A stretch of DNA of 64,000 nt, taken from assembly GCF_008642315.1 (NCBI RefSeq), contig NZ_CP029192.1, positions 5,270,001-5,334,000 on the forward strand, written 5' to 3'. The notes below the pieces were generated by a model. It made no database searches, was not told the origin of the DNA, and saw only the letters and a list, made by a program, of their open reading frames with translations. This DNA is from Streptomyces venezuelae. GTDB taxonomy: Bacteria > Actinomycetota > Actinomycetes > Streptomycetales > Streptomycetaceae. Shown here piece by piece: positions 37,091-45,055 of this stretch (within the stretch, counting starts at the first letter, position 1; each line of letters starts with the position of its first letter). The position numbers were made by a program, and so were the translations under genes.

Positions 37091-37599
37091 GGTGCTCCTC
37101 CGAGGTCGAGGTCCGAGGCGGTCGTGTCGTCGAGATGCGGTGCGAGAGCCGCCCTGGCCCGGGACAGGTGGGACTTCACGGTCCCGGCCGCGATCCCGGT
37201 CTCCGCGGCGACCTGCTGCACGGACAGGTCGCACACGTAGTGCAGAACGGCCACCCGCCGCTGCCGCTCGGACAGCTGCCGCAGCGCGGCGACCAGCGCG
37301 ACGGTCCCCGGGTCCGGGGCGGGCGCGGTGCCCGCCCGTTCCCCGTGGTGGCGCCGCCAGGCCTCCGCGGCCCGCCCGCGCCGCCGCCACCGGCTCACGG
37401 CGAGCCGCCGGGCGACGGTCCTGACCCACGCCTCGGGACCGGCGTCCCGCTCCAGCCGCGAGCGGCGCGCCCACGCGCGGACGAAGGCCTCCTGGACCAC
37501 GTCCTGCGCCTCGTGGAGGTCCCCCGTCATCAGATAGACCTGTCCGACCAGTGCTCTCACGGAGTGCGCGTAGAACGCCTCGAACTCCTCGTCGGTCAA
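37087..37599 (-). CDS. SigE-type ECF RNA polymerase sigma factor
   Basis: A 170-residue sigma factor. Region 2 shows MTGDLHEAQDVVQEAFVRAW; region 4 shows LSERQRRVAVLHYVCDLSVQ followed by ETGIAAGTVKSHLSRARAAL. The opening EEFEAFYAHSVRALVGQVY is characteristic of the actinobacterial SigE-like (ECF41-unrelated, SigE family) group. The start is TTG at 37599, with AGGAG 5 bases upstream and no better codon nearby. Its partner gene overlaps the stop. It is divergent from mfd. Confidence 0.9.
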   Translation of the reverse strand: MTDEEFEAFYAHSVRALVGQVYLMTGDLHEAQDVVQEAFVRAWARRSRLERDAGPEAWVRTVARRLAVSRWRRRGRAAEAWRRHHGERAGTAPAPDPGTVALVAALRQLSERQRRVAVLHYVCDLSVQQVAAETGIAAGTVKSHLSRARAALAPHLDDTTASDLDLGGAP

Positions 37600-37671
37600 G
37601 TGGTCTCCTGGTGCGTGCGGTGTTCTCGATGGCAGTACGCCCGGGAGGCGCGGCCGGTTTACACCCGAGGG

Positions 37672-37683
37672 GAAAATATTTTC
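37672..37683. promoter_or_regulatory. AT-rich palindrome GAAAATATTTTC
   Basis: A perfect 12-base palindrome, rare in DNA of this composition. It is 73 bases upstream of the sigma-factor start and 190 upstream of mfd, so it may be an operator or promoter element for either gene. The rest of this 273-base gap shows no gene. Confidence 0.35.
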
Positions 37684-37872
37684 GGACGGAGGTTTCCGGA
37701 CAGTGTGCGGGAGGGCACCCGGTCTCCCGCCCCCCGGCCCGGCCCGACCGGGCCGCGCCGATCAGCGCGGAGTCGTACGCTGGAGACCCCCGGCCCGTAC
37801 GACGTGCCGGGCGGTTCGCGTTGCCCACTCACTCCGGCTACCTGGACTGCTGGACTGGACGGAAAGCCTTCA

Positions 37873-40800
37873 ATGAGCCTGCACGGTCTGCTCGACGCTG
37901 TCGTCAAGGACTCGGCACTGGCCGAAGCGGCCAAGGCCGCGACCGACGGCCACCGCATGCACGTCGACCTGGTCGGACCGCCCGCGGCCCGGCCCTTCGC
38001 GGTGGCGGCGCTGGCCCGCGAGTCCGGCCGCACCGTCCTGGCCGTGACGGCCACCGGCCGGGAGGCCGAGGACCTGGCCGCCGCGCTGCGGACGATCCTG
38101 CCGCCGGACGGCGTCGCGGAGTACCCGTCGTGGGAGACGCTGCCGCACGAGCGCCTCTCCCCGCGCTCCGACACCGTCGGCCGCCGCCTCGCCGTGCTGC
38201 GCCGTCTCGCGCACCCCAGCCCGGACGACCCGGAGACAGGACCGGTCTCGGTGGTCGTCGCGCCGGTCCGCTCCGTCCTGCAGCCGCAGGTCAAGGGCCT
38301 CGGCGACCTGGAGCCCGTGGCGCTGCGCAGCGGGCAGACGACGGACCTGAACGAGACGGTGGAGGCCCTCGCGGCGGCCGCGTACTCGCGCGTGGAGCTG
38401 GTCGAGAAGCGCGGCGAGTTCGCCGTACGAGGCGGCATCCTCGACGTCTTCCCGCCCACCGAGGAGCATCCGCTGCGCGTGGAGTTCTGGGGCGACGACG
38501 TCGAGGAGATCCGGTACTTCAAGGTCGCCGACCAGCGCTCCCTCGAAGTCGCCGAGCACGGTCTGTGGGCGCCGCCCTGCCGTGAGCTGCTGCTCACCGA
38601 CGAGGTGCGGGAGAAGGCGGCCGTCCTCGCCGAGGAGCACCCCGAGCTCGGCGAACTGCTCGGGAAGATCGCCGAGGGCATCGCGGTGGAGGGCATGGAG
38701 TCCCTCGCGCCGGTCCTCGTCGACGACATGGAGCTGCTCGTCGACGTCCTGCCGAAGGGCTCGATGGCCGTGGTCTGCGACCCGGAGCGGGTGCGGACGC
38801 GCGCGGCGGACCTGGTGGCGACCTCGCAGGAGTTCCTCCAGGCGAGCTGGGCGGCGACGGCGGGCGGCGGCGAGGCCCCGATCGACGTGGGCGCGGCGTC
38901 CCTGTGGGGCATCGCGGACGTCCGGGACCACGCACGCGAGCTCGACATGATGTGGTGGTCGGTGAGCCCGTTCGCCGCCGACGAGGAGTTGGACGATGAC
39001 ACGCTGAAGCTGGGCATGCACGCCCCGGAGACGTACCGGGGCGACACCGCGAAGGCCCTCGCGGACACGAAGGGCTGGCTCGCGGACGGCTGGCGCGTCG
39101 TCTACGTCACCGAGGGCCACGGCCCCGCGACCCGCACCGTCGAGGTGCTCGGCGGCGAGGGCATCGCGGCCCGCCTCGACGGCGACCTCGGGGAGCTCAC
39201 GCCGTCGCTGGTGCACGTGTCGTGCGGCTCGATCGACTACGGCTTCGTGGACCCGGCCCTCAGGCTCGCGGTCCTCACCGAGACCGACCTCTCCGGGCAG
39301 AAGGCGGCCGGCAAGGACGGCCAGCGCATGCCGGCCCGCCGCCGCAAGACGATCGACCCGCTGACGCTGGAGTCCGGCGACTACATCGTCCACGAGCAGC
39401 ACGGCGTGGGCCGCTACATCGAGATGGTGCAGCGCACCGTCCAGGGCGCGACCCGCGAGTACCTCGTCGTGGAGTACGCGCCCGCCAAGCGCGGCCAGCC
39501 CGGCGACCGGCTCTACATCCCCACCGACCAGCTGGAGCAGATCACCAAGTACGTGGGCGGCGAGGCCCCGACGCTCCACCGCCTCGGCGGCGCCGACTGG
39601 ACGAAGACGAAGGCGCGGGCGAAGAAGGCGGTCAAGGAGATCGCCGCCGACCTCATCAAGCTGTACTCGGCGCGCATGGCGGCGCCCGGCCACTCCTTCG
39701 CGCCCGACACGCCCTGGCAGCGCGAGCTGGAGGACGCCTTCCCTTACGCGGAGACGCCCGACCAGCTGACCACGATCGCCGAGGTCAAGGAGGACATGGA
39801 GAAGACGGTCCCGATGGACCGCCTGATCTGCGGCGACGTCGGTTACGGCAAGACGGAGATCGCGGTCCGCGCGGCGTTCAAGGCGGTCCAGGACGGCAAG
39901 CAGGTGGCGGTCCTTGTCCCCACGACCCTCCTCGTCCAGCAGCACTTCGGCACGTTCTCCGAGCGCTACTCGCAGTTCCCGGTCAGCGTGAAGGCGCTGA
40001 GCCGCTTCCAGACGGAGACGGAGTCGAAGGCGACCCTGGAGGGCCTGCGCGAGGGCTCGGTCGACATCGTCATCGGCACGCACCGCCTGTTCTCCTCCGA
40101 GACCAAGTTCAAGGACCTGGGCCTGGTCATCGTCGACGAGGAGCAGCGCTTCGGCGTCGAGCACAAGGAGCAGCTGAAGAAGCTCCGCGCGAACGTCGAC
40201 GTCCTGACGATGTCGGCCACCCCCATTCCCCGTACGCTCGAAATGGCCGTCACCGGCATCCGCGAGATGTCGACGATCACGACGCCGCCCGAGGAGCGCC
40301 ACCCGGTCCTGACCTTCGTCGGCCCGTACGAGGAGAAGCAGATCGGCGCGGCCGTGCGCCGCGAGCTGCTCCGCGAGGGCCAGGTCTTCTACATCCACAA
40401 CCGCGTCGAGTCGATCGACCGCGCGGCGGCGAGGCTCCGGGACATCGTCCCCGAGGCGCGGATCGCGACGGCCCACGGCCAGATGTCGGAACAGGCCCTT
40501 GAGCAGGTCGTCGTCGACTTCTGGGAGAAGAAGTTCGACGTGCTCGTCTCGACGACGATCGTCGAGTCGGGCATCGACATCTCCAACGCCAACACGCTGA
40601 TCGTGGAGCGCGGCGACAACTTCGGCCTGTCCCAGCTCCACCAGTTGCGCGGCCGAGTGGGCCGAGGCCGCGAACGGGGTTACGCGTACTTCCTCTACCC
40701 CCCGGAGAAGCCGTTGACGGAGACGGCCCACGAACGCCTCGCCACGATCGCCCAGCACACGGAGATGGGCGCGGGCATGTACGTGGCGATGAAGGACCTG

Positions 40801-41403
40801 GAGATCCGCGGCGCGGGCAACCTCCTGGGCGGCGAGCAGTCGGGTCACATCGCGGGCGTCGGCTTCGACCTGTACGTCCGCATGGTCGGCGAGGCGGTCG
40901 CCGACTACCGCGCGTCCCTGGAGGGCGGTGTGGAGGAGGAGCCGCCCCTGGAGGTCAAGATCGAGCTCCCGGTCGACGCGCACGTCCCCCACGACTACGC
41001 CCCCGGCGAGCGCCTGCGCCTGCAGGCCTACCGTGCCATCGCCTCCGCGAACACGGAGGAGGACATCAAGGCGGTACGCGAGGAACTCACCGACCGCTAC
41101 GGCAAGTTGCCGGAGCCGGTGGAGAACCTCCTCCTGGTGGCAGGCCTGCGCATGCTGGCCCGCGCCTGCGAGGTCGGCGAGATCGTCCTCCAGGGCAACA
41201 ACATCCGCTTCGCCCCGGTGGACCTCCGCGAATCCCAGGAACTCCGCCTCAAGCGCCTCTACCCCGGAACGGTCATCAAGCCGACCGCGCACCAGATCCT
41301 GGTCCCGCGCCCCAAGACGGCGAAGGTGGGCGGCAAGCCGTTGGTCGGGCGTGAACTGCTCGGCTGGGTCGGGGAGTTCCTCACGTCGATCCTGGGGTCC
41401 TAG
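37873..41403 (+). CDS. mfd: Transcription-repair coupling factor
   Basis: Removes RNA polymerase stalled at DNA lesions and recruits UvrA. The 1176-residue length is normal. The UvrB-like N-terminal part has AVTATGREAEDLAAAL and the run YPSWETLPHERLSPRSDTVG; the RNA-polymerase-interacting domain starts near GDYIVHEQHGVGRY; the helicase motor carries ICGDVGYGKTEIA (Walker A, about 652), DEEQRFGVEHKE (about 755), and the TRG-type motif LHQLRGRVGRGRERGYAY. ATG at 37873 is supported by GGAAAG 6 bases upstream; the reading frame is open much further 5' but without coding logic. Confidence 0.97.
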   Translation: MSLHGLLDAVVKDSALAEAAKAATDGHRMHVDLVGPPAARPFAVAALARESGRTVLAVTATGREAEDLAAALRTILPPDGVAEYPSWETLPHERLSPRSDTVGRRLAVLRRLAHPSPDDPETGPVSVVVAPVRSVLQPQVKGLGDLEPVALRSGQTTDLNETVEALAAAAYSRVELVEKRGEFAVRGGILDVFPPTEEHPLRVEFWGDDVEEIRYFKVADQRSLEVAEHGLWAPPCRELLLTDEVREKAAVLAEEHPELGELLGKIAEGIAVEGMESLAPVLVDDMELLVDVLPKGSMAVVCDPERVRTRAADLVATSQEFLQASWAATAGGGEAPIDVGAASLWGIADVRDHARELDMMWWSVSPFAADEELDDDTLKLGMHAPETYRGDTAKALADTKGWLADGWRVVYVTEGHGPATRTVEVLGGEGIAARLDGDLGELTPSLVHVSCGSIDYGFVDPALRLAVLTETDLSGQKAAGKDGQRMPARRRKTIDPLTLESGDYIVHEQHGVGRYIEMVQRTVQGATREYLVVEYAPAKRGQPGDRLYIPTDQLEQITKYVGGEAPTLHRLGGADWTKTKARAKKAVKEIAADLIKLYSARMAAPGHSFAPDTPWQRELEDAFPYAETPDQLTTIAEVKEDMEKTVPMDRLICGDVGYGKTEIAVRAAFKAVQDGKQVAVLVPTTLLVQQHFGTFSERYSQFPVSVKALSRFQTETESKATLEGLREGSVDIVIGTHRLFSSETKFKDLGLVIVDEEQRFGVEHKEQLKKLRANVDVLTMSATPIPRTLEMAVTGIREMSTITTPPEERHPVLTFVGPYEEKQIGAAVRRELLREGQVFYIHNRVESIDRAAARLRDIVPEARIATAHGQMSEQALEQVVVDFWEKKFDVLVSTTIVESGIDISNANTLIVERGDNFGLSQLHQLRGRVGRGRERGYAYFLYPPEKPLTETAHERLATIAQHTEMGAGMYVAMKDLEIRGAGNLLGGEQSGHIAGVGFDLYVRMVGEAVADYRASLEGGVEEEPPLEVKIELPVDAHVPHDYAPGERLRLQAYRAIASANTEEDIKAVREELTDRYGKLPEPVENLLLVAGLRMLARACEVGEIVLQGNNIRFAPVDLRESQELRLKRLYPGTVIKPTAHQILVPRPKTAKVGGKPLVGRELLGWVGEFLTSILGS

Positions 41404-41415
41404 AGGCCTGGGGTC

Positions 41416-41838
41416 CTAGGCCGTCGTGCAGGCCGCCGCGATGGAGAGGCTGTTCTCGTACAGGTGGTGCCGGGTGATCCGGCCGTCCTCCACCGTGAGG
41501 CGCAGGGCGAAGGGGCCGGCGAAGGACTTGCCGGTGGCGCGCACGGTGCCCGAGAGGTGGCCGAACAGGACGGCATCCGTTCCGTCGACGAGGAAGGTGT
41601 CGAGGGAGGCGCGGGCGTCCTCGGGGACGGTGTGCGCGGCCAGTTCCTCGGACTGGGCCGCGCACTCGGCGCCCGTGGAGCGCGGGCGGATCCACGGGAC
41701 GGCGGGGTTCTCGGCGAGCAGCCAGTCCACGTCGTCGGCGAACAGCTCCTCCATCCGCCCCCTGTCCACGGCGAGCCGGGCCTGCAGGAACTCCTGGACG
41801 ACGGCGCGGGTGCGGTCGGCGGTGTCGGCGGCGCTCAT
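41416..41838 (-). CDS. SnoaL-like (NTF2-fold) protein
   Basis: A 140-residue protein of the nuclear transport factor 2 / SnoaL-like fold: N-terminal helices (VVQEFLQARLAVDRGRMEEL), a strand FADDVDWLLAENPAVPW, and a C-terminal sheet GPFALRLTVEDGRITRHHLY. Members include polyketide cyclases and small-molecule isomerases, but many have no known role, and no catalytic set can be recognised. GAGGAGAG precedes the ATG. It converges with mfd 12 bases away. Confidence 0.8.
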   Translation of the reverse strand: MSAADTADRTRAVVQEFLQARLAVDRGRMEELFADDVDWLLAENPAVPWIRPRSTGAECAAQSEELAAHTVPEDARASLDTFLVDGTDAVLFGHLSGTVRATGKSFAGPFALRLTVEDGRITRHHLYENSLSIAAACTTA

Positions 41839-41904
41839 GGGGGCTCTCCTCGGTTCGGCTCTCGGCTGATGTGACCGATCCTGCCGGGGGAGAGAGGGGA
41901 CGGT

Positions 41905-41925
41905 CGATTACCGCTGAGGTAATCG
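41905..41925. promoter_or_regulatory. CGATTACC/GGTAATCG inverted repeat
   Basis: A perfect 8-base inverted repeat with a 5-base spacer GCTGA, 67-87 bases upstream of the SnoaL-like gene and directly after the stop of the DUF732 lipoprotein gene. It could be an operator of the former or a hairpin ending the latter. Confidence 0.4.
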
Positions 41926-42330
41926 TCAGCGGTCAAAGAGCTGGTCGTCCTTGTCGCGGCACAGGGCGTGGGCGGCGCCCATGATGCGGGACGTCTGCAC
42001 CTTGGTCGTGCCGAGCCGGCGCGTCGACTCCTTGAACTGCTCGCCGAGGGCCGCGCCCCGGATCGTGCACAGGGCGTCCCCTTCGGCGACGAGCGCGTCG
42101 TCGTCGATGTGGTCGAGGTCCGGGTAGTTCTTCCGCAGGGTCTTGAGGAAGAACTCGGCCGCAGGCCCTTTCAGTCCGCGTCCCTGGGGAGCGGCGGGAG
42201 TCGGGTGCGCGCTGGGTGACGAAGTGCGCGGTGTGTCGGACGCGTTGGTGTCGGACCCGCCGCACCCCGTGGTACCGAGGACGAGGACGGTGAGCAGCGG
42301 CAGGGCGAGCCGCGGCAGACGCTTGTGCAT
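41926..42330 (-). CDS. Small DUF732-type lipoprotein
   Basis: A 134-residue secreted lipoprotein. The signal peptide ends in the lipobox LGTTGC, so the mature N-terminal Cys would be lipidated. After a Ser/Pro linker, residues 68-134 match the DUF732 pattern of small actinobacterial exported proteins: FLKTLRKNYPDLDHIDDDAL, then a Cys pair (DALCTIRG and HALCRDKD) likely to form a disulfide. AGGAG lies 5 bases before the ATG. Function is unknown. Confidence 0.78.
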   Translation of the reverse strand: MHKRLPRLALPLLTVLVLGTTGCGGSDTNASDTPRTSSPSAHPTPAAPQGRGLKGPAAEFFLKTLRKNYPDLDHIDDDALVAEGDALCTIRGAALGEQFKESTRRLGTTKVQTSRIMGAAHALCRDKDDQLFDR

Positions 42331-42498
42331 GAATCTCCTGATAGGGAAGGAACAGGAGATATTCTCATGATCGTCCGTATGGTCCGAGGGTCCGCCCAGG
42401 GGAGGGGAGAGCGCAGTGAGGTACCAAGTCGTGGGTCCGCACCGGTTTCCGGTGAAGTCGCGGAGCGGTGCCGCGCCCGGCGCGACGGTGGTCGTCCG

Positions 42499-43230
42499 GT
42501 GAACCGGCGTACCCGTACCGCTTCGGCGCTGCTCGCCCTCCTCGCCGTGCCCGCGCTCCTCACCGGCTGCGAGACCGGCACCAAGGACAAGGCGGACGGC
42601 GGCGCCGCCGGACCCGACGCGAAGGCCGGGTCGGCGCTCGCCGCCGTCGACACGCTCACCGTCAAGGGGCGGGCCCCCAAGACCGGTTACGAGCGGAGCC
42701 GGTTCGGCACCGCGTGGGCCGACACCGACTCCAACCGCTGCCCGACCCGGGACGACATCCTGAAGCGGGACCTCAAGGATGTGACGTACGCGGGCGGCGA
42801 CTGCCGGGTGACGTCCGGCAAGCTCGCGCCCGACCCGTACACCGGCAAGGACGTGACGTTCCGGCGCGGGCGCAGCCAGGTCGACATCGACCACCTCGTG
42901 GCGCTCTCCGACGCCTGGCAGAAGGGCGCGTTCCAGTGGCAGCCCGCCAAGCGCATAGCGTTCGCCAACGACCCGCTGAACCTCCTGGCCGTCGACGCGG
43001 GCCCCAACCGCGGCAAGGGCGACGGCGACACGGCGACGTGGCTGCCCCCGAACAAGGGCTACCGCTGCACGTACGTGGCCGGACAGGTCGCGGTGAAGAA
43101 GAAGTACGGGGTGTGGGTGACCGGCGCGGAACGCGCCGCGATGAAGAAGGTCCTCACGACGTGCCCGGACGAAAAACTTCCGTCGGGCACAGCTCCGACG
43201 GAGGCCCCACCCCGCTTCCACGCCCGCTGA
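42499..43230 (+). CDS. Secreted HNH (DUF1524) nuclease-like lipoprotein
   Basis: A 243-residue exported protein. The signal peptide ends in the lipobox LLTGCE. The C-terminal two thirds form a DUF1524/GmrSD-type HNH domain: RGRSQVDIDHLVALSDAWQK contains the DIDH metal/catalytic His, followed by FANDPLNLLAVDAGPNRGKG with the HNH Asn and by a Cys pair. Such proteins are thought to degrade extracellular DNA or act as toxins. GTG at 42499 is chosen because the signal peptide begins there (NRRTRTASALL); the ribosome site is weak. A GNAT gene follows after 53 bases. Confidence 0.83.
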   Translation: MNRRTRTASALLALLAVPALLTGCETGTKDKADGGAAGPDAKAGSALAAVDTLTVKGRAPKTGYERSRFGTAWADTDSNRCPTRDDILKRDLKDVTYAGGDCRVTSGKLAPDPYTGKDVTFRRGRSQVDIDHLVALSDAWQKGAFQWQPAKRIAFANDPLNLLAVDAGPNRGKGDGDTATWLPPNKGYRCTYVAGQVAVKKKYGVWVTGAERAAMKKVLTTCPDEKLPSGTAPTEAPPRFHAR

Positions 43231-43283
43231 CCGGGGAGAAAACCGCTACCGCCCGCCGAGCGGACCCCGTACCGTCCCGACCC

Positions 43284-44033
43284 ATGAACCTCAAGATCAC
43301 GACGCTCGCCGAGCGCCCCGAGCTCACGGACCCGCTGTGGAACATGGCGGAGGACTGGCCGGAGTTCATCCTCCACGACCCGGTGGGCTGGTCGCTGATC
43401 GGACGGATCGTCAAGGACCTTCCGGAGTACGTCCTGGTCGCCACCGACGAGGACGACGGCGGCAAGGTCGTCGCCCGGGCCTTCAGCGTGCCGTTCGCGC
43501 TCCGCGCCCGCGGCACCGGTGAACTGCCCGACGGCGGCTGGGACCAGGTCCTGCTGTGGGCCTTCTCCGACCTGCGCCACGGCAAGCGGGCCGACACCGT
43601 GAGCGCCATCGAGATAACCGTCGACGAGACGGCCCGGGGCAAGGGCCTCTCCGCGAGGATGCTCGACGCCATGCGGGAGAACGCCCGTGCCCACGGCTTC
43701 GCCGAGGTCGTCGCGCCCGTGCGGCCCAACGCCAAGCACCTCGAACCGGCGGCCCGGATCGACGAGTACGCGTACCGCACCCGCGAGGACGGTCTGCCGC
43801 ACGACCCGTGGCTGCGGGTCCACGTGCGGGCGGGCGGCGTCGTGGAGAAGGTCGCGCACGCGTCCATGACCGTGTCGGGGTCGACCGCGCAGTGGCGGGA
43901 GTGGACCGGGCTGCCGTTCGACACGGAGGGTCCGGTCGAGGTGCCGGGGGCGCTGGTGCCCGTGCACTGTGAACCGGAGCGCGGGTACGGCGTGTACGTC
44001 GAGCCGAACGTGTGGGTGCGGCACACGCTCTGA
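43284..44033 (+). CDS. GNAT-like acetyltransferase family protein
   Basis: A 249-residue protein with one GNAT core. The acetyl-CoA motif A reads VSAIEITVDETARGKGLSAR, followed by the helix MLDAMRENARAHGF and the strand AEVVAPVRPN. The N-terminal part (DPLWNMAEDWPEFILHDPVG) and the C-terminal part (WREWTGLPFDTEGPVEVPGA) recur in a group of actinobacterial GNAT relatives of unknown substrate. It runs codirectional with the HNH lipoprotein but there is no sign of a functional link. Confidence 0.75.
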   Translation: MNLKITTLAERPELTDPLWNMAEDWPEFILHDPVGWSLIGRIVKDLPEYVLVATDEDDGGKVVARAFSVPFALRARGTGELPDGGWDQVLLWAFSDLRHGKRADTVSAIEITVDETARGKGLSARMLDAMRENARAHGFAEVVAPVRPNAKHLEPAARIDEYAYRTREDGLPHDPWLRVHVRAGGVVEKVAHASMTVSGSTAQWREWTGLPFDTEGPVEVPGALVPVHCEPERGYGVYVEPNVWVRHTL

Positions 44034-44048
44034 GGCCCGACGGGCCCG

Positions 44049-44879
44049 TCACGCGCCCAGCTTGTCCAGGTCGATGACCTTGCCCGCGGGCGGCGTCGTC
44101 TTGACCGGCTTGTCGTACTCGCTGAACGTGATGTGCTCGGGCTCGGCCTTCTTCGCCTCCCCCTTCTTCGGCTCCGCGTCGATGATCTTCAGCAGGTACG
44201 GCTTGCCCTCGGCGGCGACGTAGATCGTGTACTTCTCCTCGGCGTCGTGCGCGTCGATCCTGATCGCGGGGATGCCGTCGAGCTCCGTCGTCGCGCCCCT
44301 GCGGGCGTTCGAGTTGATCCCGCCCTCGAACTCCTTGAGCAGGTCGTCCAGGTCGCACATGCCGGCGATGTCCTTCGCGTCGGGGCCCGACGCCTTCGTC
44401 TTCGACCAGCGGTCGGCGAGCATCTCGACCGCGGCCGCCGTCTGGTCCTCGGGCTCGCCCTTGCTCTGCGAGCGCAGGAACTTCTCGTCGTACTTCATGT
44501 AGACCGTGCCGTTGCCCGGGACGATCAGGTCGAACGAGCCCTCGTCGGCCATCGACATGGTGCCCGCGCACTTGCCCGACGTGTCGAGGGCCAGGTCCAT
44601 CTTCATCCGGCCGGTCTCGTCGTCGTCGATGTCGCCCGCGAGCCGGAGCGACGTGGCGTCCTTTGTCGCCTCGACGGCCTTGTTCACGATCTCGGTGCCG
44701 CTCATGCCCGCGAAGGGCTCCTTCGGCTTGTCCTGCTTGGTCTTGGTGGAGTCGGACGCCTTGCCCGCATCGGACGCCTTGCCCGATTCCGAGCCGCAGG
44801 CCGTGAGGCCGACGGTCGCGGCGACGAGGACGGCCGCGACGGCGGCGGTACGGCGCAGGTGGTGACGGCGGTGACGCAT
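44049..44879 (-). CDS. LppX/LprG-like lipoprotein
   Basis: A 276-residue exported lipoprotein. The signal peptide ends in LTAC followed by a Lys/Asp/Ser linker. The mature part (from IVNKAVEATKDATSLRLAGDI) resembles the LolA-like fold of actinobacterial lipoproteins such as LppX and LprG, which carry lipids or sense the envelope; key strands include DGIPAIRIDAHD and YTIYVAAEGKPYLLKI. ATG at 44879 is preferred over an upstream in-frame start because GGGGGA lies upstream and the signal peptide begins there. It is convergent with the GNAT gene, 15 bases away. Confidence 0.75.
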   Translation of the reverse strand: MRHRRHHLRRTAAVAAVLVAATVGLTACGSESGKASDAGKASDSTKTKQDKPKEPFAGMSGTEIVNKAVEATKDATSLRLAGDIDDDETGRMKMDLALDTSGKCAGTMSMADEGSFDLIVPGNGTVYMKYDEKFLRSQSKGEPEDQTAAAVEMLADRWSKTKASGPDAKDIAGMCDLDDLLKEFEGGINSNARRGATTELDGIPAIRIDAHDAEEKYTIYVAAEGKPYLLKIIDAEPKKGEAKKAEPEHITFSEYDKPVKTTPPAGKVIDLDKLGA

Positions 44880-45055
44880 GGAGATCCCCCAGGGAGTTCG
44901 TTCGGTGGTGAACATCAGACCAGGTGTGTGTGAACCGAGTCAACACGAGCTTTGGTGGATCACGAGTTAACGGCCGTGAAACGATCCGTGCGGCCGTTCG
45001 CCGGATATGCTCGACGCCGCGCGACTGACCTCGCGCGTTCGAGGGGAGCCACCAG

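Noticed and set aside
36580..37872. Extension of mfd by 431 codons upstream
   Set aside because: The frame is open but crosses the whole sigma-factor operon on the other strand; the normal Mfd N-terminus and a ribosome site are at 37873.
37870..41292. A 1140-codon open frame on the minus strand opposite mfd
   Set aside because: It mirrors the codon structure of mfd; the translation is Arg/Leu/Gly/Asp-rich with no domain. Long antisense frames are normal at this GC content.
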